Shown piece by piece: positions 56,563 to 64,000 of a stretch of DNA of 64,000 nucleotides. Numbering within the stretch: position 1 is the stretch's first letter; every line of letters starts with the position of its first letter. A program made the position numbers and the translations under genes. Where the stretch lies: the NCBI GenBank assembly GCA_900314745.1, contig OMWK01000001.1, positions 1-64,000 on the forward strand, given 5' to 3'. Below the pieces are notes generated by a model, which saw nothing but the letters and a program-made list of their open reading frames with translations, was not told the origin of the DNA and ran no database searches. The stretch comes from an uncultured Eubacteriales bacterium (lineage in GTDB: Bacteria; Bacillota; Clostridia; Saccharofermentanales; Saccharofermentanaceae).

Positions 56563-57672
56563 TTACGCAGAAGCCTTTACTGTGTTCCAGATCTCAGTGT
56601 ATCTCTCCTCGATCTCGGAAGATGTGTAGTAAACCTCGAGTGTCTCGAATACTTCACGTGTCGGATAGTAGTAGACATTGTTAGCGATCTCGGGGTCGAG
56701 CATCTCTCTTGCAGCCGTGTTAGGCGTGGAGTAACCGATGTACTCACAGTTCTCGAGAGCGATCTGCGGATCGTACATGAAATTGATGAAGTCGTGAGCA
56801 CCCTCGTAGTTAGCTGCATTTGCGGGGATGCACATCATGTCTACGGACCAGTTACTGCCCTCAGGGAGAACGAACTGGATATCAACGTCATCTCTGCCGA
56901 GCTCAGCGAGTCTGTCGAGCATGACGATGTGGTCGCCTGCCCATGTAACTGTAGCAGCGAGCTCGCCGGAAACCATCTTGTCCTTGAGGTTATCTACGCC
57001 GTATGTGGGGTTAATGTTTGTCTTCTGGTCGATGAGAAGCTGCATAGCCTCGTTGAGCTCGTTCTCATCCATGGAGTTGATGGAGTAACCTAAGTAGTTA
57101 AGAGCTACGCCGATGGACTCTCTCATGGAATCGTACATGCCGATAGTACCTGCATTGGACTCGTCAAATACAACACCCCAGATCTCCTCGGGATCTGTTG
57201 TGCCCTCGGGGATGCTGATCCTGTTTGCATCGTAAGCAAGACCTACAGTGCAGTACATGTAAGGAACACCGTAATCGAAGATCTCACTGTTGATCTCGGG
57301 ATCGTTGGAGTATGTGAGGTCCCGGAGCATGGGATCCATGTACTGTGTTACGTTGGGAAGCAGCGACCAGTCGAGAGGCTGGATTCTCTGCTCGTTAATG
57401 AGTCTGCAAACCATGTACTCGGAAGGCACGATGACATCGTATGTGTTATCGAGGTTCGGATACATCGTCTCGTTTGTCTCAAAGGTCCTGTAAATTACCT
57501 TATACTGCGGATATGCAGCCTCAAACTTGGAGATCGTCTCCTCTGCGATGTACTCGCCCCAGTTGTAGATGATAAGCTCCTGTCTGCTGTCGCAGGCAAC
57601 GGATCCCAGCATCGCAAAGGCAAGTATCGCGGCAGAACCGGCGACGCTTACAAGCTTTCTCATTGTCTTCAT
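56563..57672 (-). CDS. potD: Spermidine/putrescine-binding lipoprotein
   Basis: 369 residues. The signal peptide ends at GSVAC (lipobox-like, Cys27), giving a membrane-anchored solute-binding protein. IIYNWGEYIAEETISKFE at the mature N-terminus and VPSEYMV are PotD/PotF family signs. It captures polyamines for the PotABC importer. The ATG overlaps the potC stop by 4 nt, with GGAGG 6 nt ahead. Confidence 0.93.
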   Translation of the reverse strand: MKTMRKLVSVAGSAAILAFAMLGSVACDSRQELIIYNWGEYIAEETISKFEAAYPQYKVIYRTFETNETMYPNLDNTYDVIVPSEYMVCRLINEQRIQPLDWSLLPNVTQYMDPMLRDLTYSNDPEINSEIFDYGVPYMYCTVGLAYDANRISIPEGTTDPEEIWGVVFDESNAGTIGMYDSMRESIGVALNYLGYSINSMDENELNEAMQLLIDQKTNINPTYGVDNLKDKMVSGELAATVTWAGDHIVMLDRLAELGRDDVDIQFVLPEGSNWSVDMMCIPANAANYEGAHDFINFMYDPQIALENCEYIGYSTPNTAAREMLDPEIANNVYYYPTREVFETLEVYYTSSEIEERYTEIWNTVKASA

Positions 57673-58481
57673 TTCTTCATTCCTCCATTTTTATCTTTTC
57701 TTCCCTTCACACGGGATAAGTTGGACAACAGAAGCAGCATGATAACAGCTGCGAACAGGATGGCTGTGAGCGCGTTCATCTTGGGATTAACGCCGAACTT
57801 CGCCATCGCGTATATCTTCATCGGCAGTGTCTGCACGGAAGAGCTTACGTTGAAGTTGCTTATGAGGTAGTCGTCTACCGAGAGCGTGAACGTCAGAAGC
57901 AGGGACGATATGATTCCCGGCATTATCTCGGGGATGATAACGAGTCTCAAGGTCTGGAAGCGTGTGGCACCGAGGTCCATCGCCGCTTCGGAGAGGTTCT
58001 TGTCGAGCTGCTTGATCTTCGGCTCAATCGACAGTATCGAGAACGGCACGCAGAAAGCGATGTGCGCGAGGACAAGTGTGAGCTCGCCCTTCTGAACTCC
58101 TAAGAAGGAGAACAGCAGCATGAACGAGATACCTATGACAAGCTCCGGCATTACGTTCGGAATGTAGGTGACATTCATGAGGAAGCCCTGCAGCTTCTTG
58201 CCAAGGTACGCCATGCCAAGACACGTTACCACGCCGAACACTGTGGATACGACGGACGCGATCGTCGCCACCTTAAGCGTGGTTACAAGCCCCTCGAAAA
58301 GCTCGACTCCGTCGCTTCCCGAGAACAGATTAATGTAATGGTCCAGCGTGAATCCGCCCCATACGAATGACTTCGGAATCTTGTTGAACGAATACACGAT
58401 CATCAAAGCAATCGGCAGATACAGGAATACGAGAACGATACCTATATAGATATTCGGGATCATCTTACGGATAAATCTCAT
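57669..58481 (-). CDS. potC: Spermidine/putrescine ABC transporter permease PotC
   Basis: 270 residues with six membrane segments. The cytoplasmic EAA loop, AAMDLGATRFQTLRLVIIPEI, meets the ATPase PotA. Length and motif positions match PotC. It overlaps potB upstream and potD downstream by 4 nt each (ATGA), with a GGAGGT ribosome site. Confidence 0.93.
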   Translation of the reverse strand: MRFIRKMIPNIYIGIVLVFLYLPIALMIVYSFNKIPKSFVWGGFTLDHYINLFSGSDGVELFEGLVTTLKVATIASVVSTVFGVVTCLGMAYLGKKLQGFLMNVTYIPNVMPELVIGISFMLLFSFLGVQKGELTLVLAHIAFCVPFSILSIEPKIKQLDKNLSEAAMDLGATRFQTLRLVIIPEIMPGIISSLLLTFTLSVDDYLISNFNVSSSVQTLPMKIYAMAKFGVNPKMNALTAILFAAVIMLLLLSNLSRVKGRKDKNGGMKK

Positions 58482-59914
58482 AATACAAGACCTCCGCTTC
58501 CTGAAGCTTCCTTGTCCTGATTACGCAGAAGCCTCATAGTCACAAGTACGAAGATAAGAAGTATCAGGGACAGAACGTTGCCCGCCTGCTGATTCGTCGG
58601 GCTCTCGCTCAGTATGAACGTCTGAACAGTATTACCTATCGTCGTCTTCGATCCTTCGGTGATGATATCGGGGATCATGTAGAAGGTCATTGAAGGCATG
58701 AATACCATCTGGATTCCCGAGATGACGCCCGGAAGCGACAGCGGGAAGATGACCTTGAGGAATGTCTGAACCTTGTTGGCTCCGAGGTCAGCAGCTGCCT
58801 GACCGAGGCTCTCGTCGATCTTAACGAGAACGGAGTATATGGGAAGTATCATGAACGGCAGGAAGTCGTTCACCATTACAAGCTTGGTGATAACGTCAGA
58901 CAGGATGGGATCTTTGAGGAAGAGGATCGGCTCCTGCATTCCGAAGGTGCCCTGAAGGAACGTATTGAGAACGCCTGTCTGGCCGAAGAAAGCTCTCCAC
59001 GCATATGTGCGGAGCATCGTGTTCATCCACATGGGAAGCACGACAAGGATGAGAAGGATTCCGGAATCGCTGTGAAGCTTTTTCGCGCGGGACTGAAGTA
59101 TGTATGCGAGAGGGTACCCGATCACGAGGCAGCCGAACGTAGTCCACAAAGCGTAGTCGAGGCTTCGAAGGAAAACCGAGAAGTACTCCTGCAAAGTAAC
59201 CCTCACGCCGTAGAACTCCGCCGTTACCGTCTTGTTCGCGAACAGCGTCTTGAAGCCGTCGAGGTTGAATATGTAACCTCCGGAAGTCTTCGCGAAGAAG
59301 GCTCTGAAAAGGATAAGAACAAGAGGCAGGATCGTGAACACCGCTATCCACGCGATGTAGGGATAGGACAGAAGCTTCATGTTCATCTTAAGTCCGAGCG
59401 CGCCGTAAAGCGAAGCCGCGATGCCTATGAATAGCACAACGCAGAGAATGTTTCCGACGATCGACTGAACGACGTAAAGGCGCTGCTCAGTGAGGTTGTT
59501 GGCTGCGATCATGGCAGGCGTGATGAACTTGTTCAGAGTAAAAATGTGGAGGATGATCCTCGCGATGAAGAGCACCATGACGGTGAGGCAGCCGAGTCTC
59601 TTGGTATTTCTCGAATGCGAATAAAGCTGGAACCCGAGCGACATTGTAAGAGCCGCAACCGCAACAACGATCGTAAGAGTGAAGAACAGTCCGCCGAAGC
59701 CTCTAAAATCGAGGTCTACCGTAGTATCGCGGAGCTGCACGTATACGCGGGGCGACATGATGAGAGTGAAGAGAGAGTATACCCTCTCCTTCTTGTACTG
59801 AACGAACAGCTCGAACATGGGGATGAAGACCGATATGAACGAGAGTGTCGCTACGATGCACATTATGATGCCGTGAAGAGGCATCAGCTTAAATCTTGAT
59901 CTGATATCGCTCAT
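58478..59914 (-). CDS. potB: Spermidine/putrescine ABC transporter permease PotB with extra N-terminal membrane domain
   Basis: 478 residues, against about 280 for usual PotB. The permease proper begins near residue 180 (YIAWIAVFTILPLVLILFRA) and holds the EAA loop AAADLGANKVQTFLKVIFPL. Residues 1-178 add about four membrane segments (about 13-37, 73-96, 108-127, 150-172) with no family I recognise. There is no internal ribosome site or frameshift suggesting two genes. The extension could modulate transport or help assembly; that is a guess. It overlaps potA and potC by 4 nt each. Confidence 0.88.
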   Translation of the reverse strand: MSDIRSRFKLMPLHGIIMCIVATLSFISVFIPMFELFVQYKKERVYSLFTLIMSPRVYVQLRDTTVDLDFRGFGGLFFTLTIVVAVAALTMSLGFQLYSHSRNTKRLGCLTVMVLFIARIILHIFTLNKFITPAMIAANNLTEQRLYVVQSIVGNILCVVLFIGIAASLYGALGLKMNMKLLSYPYIAWIAVFTILPLVLILFRAFFAKTSGGYIFNLDGFKTLFANKTVTAEFYGVRVTLQEYFSVFLRSLDYALWTTFGCLVIGYPLAYILQSRAKKLHSDSGILLILVVLPMWMNTMLRTYAWRAFFGQTGVLNTFLQGTFGMQEPILFLKDPILSDVITKLVMVNDFLPFMILPIYSVLVKIDESLGQAAADLGANKVQTFLKVIFPLSLPGVISGIQMVFMPSMTFYMIPDIITEGSKTTIGNTVQTFILSESPTNQQAGNVLSLILLIFVLVTMRLLRNQDKEASGSGGLVL

Positions 59915-61095
59915 GCGTTCTCCTCTGAGGAATCATCGTTCTTGACACCCCTGACACCGAAGCTTCCGGGCAGTGGCGAGAATCTGGATTTCCTCATGAT
60001 CTGAATATCGTCGGGGTCTACCGTGAGGCCTACCCTCTTGCCGACTTCAACGGGGTCGACATCCTGGATCATCCACTCGGTTCCCGTATCGCCCTTGACG
60101 ATGATCTCGTAGTGAACGCCCTTGAAGATGATGCTCTCGACAGTACCGTTAACGTACTCGTCGTTCTCTTCCTTAATATAGATATCCTCAGGACGGATGA
60201 CGACGTCAACATCGTTTACCGCCCCCTCCTTCATCTCGGGGAACAAGGGATCGACGCAGGCGAACTTCCTTCCCGCGAATGTTACTTCCATATCCTTCGT
60301 CATTGTGCCGGGGATGATGTTCGACTCGCCTATGAAGTCAGCAACATAAGCGTTCTTAGGCTCGTTATAGATGTCGATAGGAGTGCCGATCTGCTGAATG
60401 TAGCCGTCCTTCATTACGATGATGGTGTCGGACATAGTGAGGGCTTCCTCCTGGTCGTGAGTAACATATACGAACGTGATGCCGAGCTCTCTTTGCATCT
60501 GCTTGAGCTCGATCTGCATCTCCTTCCTCATCTTGAGGTCGAGAGCTCCGAGAGGCTCGTCGAGAAGCAGAACGCGGGGCTTAAGTATGATGGCTCTCGC
60601 GATGGCAACTCTCTGCATCTGGCCGCCTGAGAGCTGGTCGATATAGCGGTTGCCGTAGCCGTCGAGACCTACCGTGTGAAGCGCCTTGTTAACGCGCTCC
60701 TCCACTTCCTTGGCAGGCACCTTCTTAAGGTGAAGACCGAATGCGACATTATCAAACACGTTAAGGTGCGGGAAAAGTGCATACCTTTGGAAAACCGTGT
60801 TGATGTGCCTCTTGTGAGCCGGCACGGAAAGAAGATCCGACCCCTCGAAAGTAACGATGCCCGAATCTGCAGTCTCGAATCCCGCGATGATCCTCAAAGT
60901 CGTCGACTTACCGCATCCCGAGGGACCCAGAAGAGTTACGAATTCATTGTTCCTGATATAGAACGTAATGTCGTGAAGGACCTGTGTCCCGTCATAACTT
61001 TTGTTTACGTCCTTAAGCTCAATGATGTGCTCGCGCCCGGTTGAATCCGGGAGCAGCTGCGCATTCCTTGTCTTATTCTCTGTGCTCTCGCTCAT
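59911..61095 (-). CDS. potA: Spermidine/putrescine ABC transporter ATPase PotA
   Basis: 394 residues. Walker A GPSGCGKST, signature LSGGQMQRVAIARAI, Walker B VLLLDEP and the switch His in VTHDQEEAL are intact. The C-terminal third (from about 275) is a TOBE-type regulatory domain. It drives uptake by PotB and PotC. It starts 13 bp after the cupin regulator, with an AAGGAGG site. Confidence 0.95.
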   Translation of the reverse strand: MSESTENKTRNAQLLPDSTGREHIIELKDVNKSYDGTQVLHDITFYIRNNEFVTLLGPSGCGKSTTLRIIAGFETADSGIVTFEGSDLLSVPAHKRHINTVFQRYALFPHLNVFDNVAFGLHLKKVPAKEVEERVNKALHTVGLDGYGNRYIDQLSGGQMQRVAIARAIILKPRVLLLDEPLGALDLKMRKEMQIELKQMQRELGITFVYVTHDQEEALTMSDTIIVMKDGYIQQIGTPIDIYNEPKNAYVADFIGESNIIPGTMTKDMEVTFAGRKFACVDPLFPEMKEGAVNDVDVVIRPEDIYIKEENDEYVNGTVESIIFKGVHYEIIVKGDTGTEWMIQDVDPVEVGKRVGLTVDPDDIQIMRKSRFSPLPGSFGVRGVKNDDSSEENA

Positions 61096-61107
61096 TACAC
61101 GTCCTCC

Positions 61108-61647
61108 TTAGAAACTCGGCGGTGAAGATATCCAGATGATCTTCGCCGGGCGTTTCCCCTCATTTGATATAAAGTGAGGCTTGTCGGGTTTGATGAGAAA
61201 GCTCTCTCCCTTCCTTGCCCTGTTGATGTTCTTACCTATGTGAATATTGACGATACCCTCGAGTACATAACCGATCTCCTCGCCTTCATGCGGGTTGTCC
61301 GGATATGTCCTTCCTCCGGGTTCGATCGTTACGAGTATCGGCTCCATCTCGTTCTTCTGCGCATTGGGAATCAGCCAGCAGATCTCGTTATGAAGCTCCT
61401 GGTCTTCCTTAACGGCGTAGTCCTCGTCACCGAATACGACCTTCTCCTGCTCGGCGTCGTCAAAGAAGTCGGCAAGGTTGGTCCCCAGTGCTTCGAGTAT
61501 GTCCTTAAGTGTCGCGATGGAAGGCGATGTCTGGTCTCTCTCCAGCATGGATATAAAGCCCTTGGAAAGCTCGCATCTGGCCGCCAGATCTTCCTGCGTC
61601 AGGTTATTCTGCTGTCTTAGGAACTTGATCTTCTCTCCTATCTCCAT
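61108..61647 (-). CDS. XRE-cupin transcriptional regulator of the pot operon (PuuR-like)
   Basis: 179 residues from the ATG at 61647 (GAGG just ahead). The N-terminal helix-turn-helix (IKFLRQQNNLTQEDLAARCE, then SKGFISMLERDQTSPSIATL) is joined to a C-terminal cupin (about 110-175; HEGEEIGYVLEG, then GESFLIKPDKPHFI). Such fusions regulate polyamine genes in many Firmicutes, with the cupin as ligand sensor. First gene of the operon, so it probably represses its own promoter. Confidence 0.9.
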   Translation of the reverse strand: MEIGEKIKFLRQQNNLTQEDLAARCELSKGFISMLERDQTSPSIATLKDILEALGTNLADFFDDAEQEKVVFGDEDYAVKEDQELHNEICWLIPNAQKNEMEPILVTIEPGGRTYPDNPHEGEEIGYVLEGIVNIHIGKNINRARKGESFLIKPDKPHFISNEGKRPAKIIWISSPPSF

Positions 61648-61670
61648 AACCGCCTCATTAAACATAAAGT

Positions 61671-61730
61671 TCAGTTATATTAAACTGACGAAACGGAATG
61701 AATTATATAATATACTGAACACCGTGTAAA
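61671..61730 (-). promoter_or_regulatory. pot operon promoter and candidate operator
   Basis: On the minus strand TTTACA (61725-61730) and TATAAT (61702-61707) are exactly 17 bp apart. Just downstream, a dyad TCAGTT-N6-AACTGA (61671-61688) lies in the transcribed leader, and a related TTCAGTATA sits in the promoter spacer. These are the best candidate sites for the XRE-cupin protein. Confidence 0.7.
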
Positions 61731-61763
61731 GTATTTCTTAACAAAAATTATCATGATAATTAG

Positions 61764-61791
61764 AAGGGCTGTCCCCGGAGTAACAGCCCTT
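61764..61791 (-). terminator. Terminator after lysA
   Basis: AAGGGCTGT (61764-61772) pairs perfectly with ACAGCCCTT (61783-61791), 30 bp past the lysA stop. The following minus-strand bases (CTAATTATC) are only moderately T-rich. Confidence 0.7.
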
Positions 61792-61820
61792 AACCTATCA
61801 TCTTCTGTTTACAGGTCTTC

Positions 61821-63095
61821 TTACCTGATGAGATCGCTTCTATACTCAGACCCGTCGAAGGTAGCGAAGTAGTCATTAAGCGTCTCGGCACGCCTTATGA
61901 GCTTAACTGACCCGTCAGTCTTAAGAAGAAGCTCGGCAGACCTTAATCTTCCGTTATAGTTGTATCCCATCGAGAATCCGTGAGCGCCCGCATCGTGAAT
62001 TACGAGGTAGTCACCAATGTCTATCTTCGGAAGCATTCTGTCGATCGCGAACTTGTCGTTGTTCTCGCAAAGCGAACCTGTTATGTCGTACTTATGAGTC
62101 TTTGCAGCATTCTCCTTGCCGAGAACGGTGATGTGATGATAAGCACCGTACATTGCTGGTCTCATGAGGTTGGCAGCGCATGCGTCCACTCCGATGTATT
62201 CCTTGTAAGTGTGCTTCTCGTGGATTGCCCTGGTTACGAGTTCGCCGTAGGGAGCGAGCATGAATCTTCCCATCTCTGTATAGATGGCGATATCGTCTCT
62301 TCCTTCCGGTACAAGTATCTCCTCATACTTCTTCCTTACACCCTCACCGATGATCTTAATGTCGTTGGGAGTCTGGTCAGGCCGGTATGCGATTCCGACA
62401 CCTCCGGACAGATTTACGAATTCGAACCTGATGCCGACTTCCTTTTCGATCTTGAGCACAAGCTTAAAAAGGTCGCCCGCAAGCATCGGGTAGTAATCGT
62501 TTGTGAGTGTGTTGCTGATGATGAAAGCGTGAATTCCGAAGCGCTTTACTCCTCTTTCCTTAAGCATCGCGTAAGCTTCAAGAAGCTGCTTCTCAGTCAT
62601 GCCGTACTTGGCGTCGCCGGGGTTATCCATGATGCCGTTGCTCATCGTGACGACTCCTCCCGGATTATAACGGCACGACATAACTTCGGGATACTTGTCG
62701 CCGATGATGCCGTCGAGGAACTCGATGTGAGTAATGTCATCGAGATTTATGATCGCACCCATATCGTAAGCCAGCTTGTATTCGCTCGCGGGAGTGTCAT
62801 TCGACGAGAACATGATGTGGTCGCCGTCTGCCTTGACCGCACCCGAGAGAACGAGTTCTGCCTCGCTCGAGCAGTCAAATCCGATATCGTAATCCTTAAG
62901 GATGTCCATGATATAGGGATTCGGTGTGGCCTTGACCGCGAAATACTCACGGAAGCCCTTGTTCCATGAGAAAGCTTCCTTTACGGCTTCGGCATTCTTC
63001 CTTATTCCGGCCTCATCGTAGATGTGGAAAGGCGTCGGATAAGTCTTCACGATCTGCTCGACCTGTTCTTTGGTTACGAATGGTTTCTTTTCCAT
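61821..63095 (-). CDS. lysA: Diaminopimelate decarboxylase
   Basis: 424 residues, fold type III PLP enzyme. The PLP-binding Lys is in FAVKATPNP, the Gly-rich phosphate loop in NLSGGVGI, the active-site Cys in GSLCENNDKFA, and the C-terminal GAHGFSMGYNYNGRLRSAEL is typical of LysA. It makes lysine from meso-diaminopimelate. Although it follows the polyamine operon, the terminator and promoter between them argue for separate control. Carboxynorspermidine decarboxylase is the main alternative but is shorter and lacks this C-terminal motif. Confidence 0.88.
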   Translation of the reverse strand: MEKKPFVTKEQVEQIVKTYPTPFHIYDEAGIRKNAEAVKEAFSWNKGFREYFAVKATPNPYIMDILKDYDIGFDCSSEAELVLSGAVKADGDHIMFSSNDTPASEYKLAYDMGAIINLDDITHIEFLDGIIGDKYPEVMSCRYNPGGVVTMSNGIMDNPGDAKYGMTEKQLLEAYAMLKERGVKRFGIHAFIISNTLTNDYYPMLAGDLFKLVLKIEKEVGIRFEFVNLSGGVGIAYRPDQTPNDIKIIGEGVRKKYEEILVPEGRDDIAIYTEMGRFMLAPYGELVTRAIHEKHTYKEYIGVDACAANLMRPAMYGAYHHITVLGKENAAKTHKYDITGSLCENNDKFAIDRMLPKIDIGDYLVIHDAGAHGFSMGYNYNGRLRSAELLLKTDGSVKLIRRAETLNDYFATFDGSEYRSDLIR

Positions 63096-63169
63096 AGTTA
63101 TACACCCTCAAATTAAACTTTAAGGATAATAACATATATTCTTGGGAAACTCACCTATCGGATCACTTC

Positions 63170-64000
63170 TTATTTGATGACGATCTTATTCTTGCCCGTG
63201 TTCTTGGCTTCGTAGAGCGCAGCATCTGCCCTCTGGCACCATGTATCAACGTGCTCACCCGCTATGGCAAACGTTACTCCGAGAGAAATGGTATGGCTTC
63301 CCGACACATCGAAAACCTTCGCTTCGAATGTCGTGCGGATCTTCTCGGCAAGTGCCTCTGTACCATCCCTGAGCGTATTCGGAATCAGTATCATGAATTC
63401 CTCACCGCCCCATCTTCCGATACTGATATCAGTATCCGTATCAAAACAGATGTCCTCCATGATGTGGCTTATCGTCTTGATGACTATATCACCCTCATGA
63501 TGACCGAAGGTATCATTTACATGCTTGAAATTATCAATGTCGATCATGATGAGCGAAGGCCTGTTCACGTCATCCGGATTCTCGGTATACGCCTTGTTCC
63601 TGGCAGTTATCCTGTGCTGGATCTCGGTACGGTTGTAAAGTTTAGTAAGGCCGTCGCGGATGGATGTCTGCTCAAGCATCATAACCGTCTCTTCAAGGTC
63701 AGCTGTTGCCGCCTGTACAAAATTCGCGAGTCTGTTTACGAGTGAAGCCTGACCATCGAGCTCGTGATCTCTTATCCTGAAGTTATGTCTCTTGCCTGTC
63801 GCAGGACCTTCGCGAAGTCCCGTGATGAGCAGTGTAACGTTATGCTGGTTAAGGTTCTTTCCTGTCCTCATGAACTCTCCGGATGTATAGAATCCGGATG
63901 TCGGAGCGATATTCTGGAAAGGCGAAGTCTCACGGTCACAGCCCTCATTACCCCAGAATGATCTTCTTGCTGCACATGAGAAAAGGAATATCGCCTGAGG
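63170..64000 (-). CDS. FIST sensor-diguanylate cyclase, N-terminus cut by window edge
   Basis: The frame is open from the right edge, so this is not a gene starting at the internal Met at 63871. The 277 visible residues begin IFLFSCAARRSFWG, then PTSGFYTSGEF, the end of a FIST C-terminal sensory domain (usual LFSCxxR and GFFTxGE pattern). A helical linker (about 85-110) leads to a GGDEF domain with intact GRWGGEEF and YEAKNTGKNKIVIK at the end. It should make c-di-GMP in response to a small ligand bound by FIST. The I-site RxxD does not appear at the usual place. Confidence 0.88.
   Translation of the reverse strand, partial: PQAIFLFSCAARRSFWGNEGCDRETSPFQNIAPTSGFYTSGEFMRTGKNLNQHNVTLLITGLREGPATGKRHNFRIRDHELDGQASLVNRLANFVQAATADLEETVMMLEQTSIRDGLTKLYNRTEIQHRITARNKAYTENPDDVNRPSLIMIDIDNFKHVNDTFGHHEGDIVIKTISHIMEDICFDTDTDISIGRWGGEEFMILIPNTLRDGTEALAEKIRTTFEAKVFDVSGSHTISLGVTFAIAGEHVDTWCQRADAALYEAKNTGKNKIVIK

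Noticed and set aside
61980-62969. 329-codon plus-strand frame opposite lysA
   Set aside because: Shadow of the lysA coding frame; no ribosome site or recognisable domain.
63096-63169. Lysine riboswitch or T-box for lysA
   Set aside because: The upstream gap is too short and has no conserved stem set.

Overview
The window looks like chromosome from a Gram-positive anaerobe of the class Clostridia. It encodes GatCAB, FabK rather than FabI, rubrerythrin, DUF4214/cell-wall-repeat L,D-transpeptidases, GGDEF/EAL proteins and a PotABCD transporter with a cupin XRE regulator, and most genes have strong AGGAGG-type ribosome sites. The genus cannot be fixed from sequence alone; the Saccharofermentans/Oscillospiraceae neighbourhood is a guess. 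Most genes lie on the minus strand in closely packed, often 1-4 nt overlapping operons.

Region 1 (1-5.7 kb) is accessory. It holds the start of a MobV/Pre relaxase cut by the left edge, a 500-bp hairpin-dense stretch with a MOBV-like oriT, a BlaI/BlaR1-type pair with its own operators, a small lipoprotein-like peptide with three VYGPP repeats overlapped by a radical SAM/SPASM enzyme, and two AT-rich orphan genes. Region 2 (5.7-26.5 kb) is mostly housekeeping: an rRNA uridine methyltransferase, folD-fchA, two secreted DUF4214/YkuD paralogues (one with its catalytic Cys replaced), rpoC and rpoB (rpoC carries a frameshift), a CorC-like protein, two foldase-like membrane proteins and gatCAB.

Region 3 (26.6-41.2 kb) is a surface-glycan cluster. 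RfbF, RfbG and RfbH make a CDP-4-keto-3,6-dideoxyhexose-type intermediate. A TPP enzyme and an SDR reductase could then give a branched, yersiniose-like sugar. A GtrA flippase, a GtrB-like GT2 and a large GtrII-like membrane protein probably transfer a lipid-linked sugar. An aldolase-DUF115-like fusion and a HAD phosphatase are embedded in the cluster, and a GH3 glycosidase and a second HAD hydrolase precede it. Region 4 (41.2-46.6 kb) is a fabH-K-D-G-F-Z operon behind a FabT-like operator, without acpP or acc genes. A four-unit hairpin array with an exact 52-bp period lies just upstream of its promoter.

Region 5 (46.9-64 kb) contains a DUF4173 membrane protein, asparaginase, exonuclease III, an acyl-CoA synthetase, rubrerythrin, an EAL/GGDEF membrane protein, an XRE-DUF2975 pair, proB, the potABCD operon with its regulator, lysA, and a FIST-GGDEF protein cut by the right edge. 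The points most worth following up are the VYGPP peptide/radical SAM pair, the 52-bp hairpin array, the rpoC frameshift (explained by loss of one copy of a 16-bp tandem repeat) and the inactive L,D-transpeptidase paralogue.
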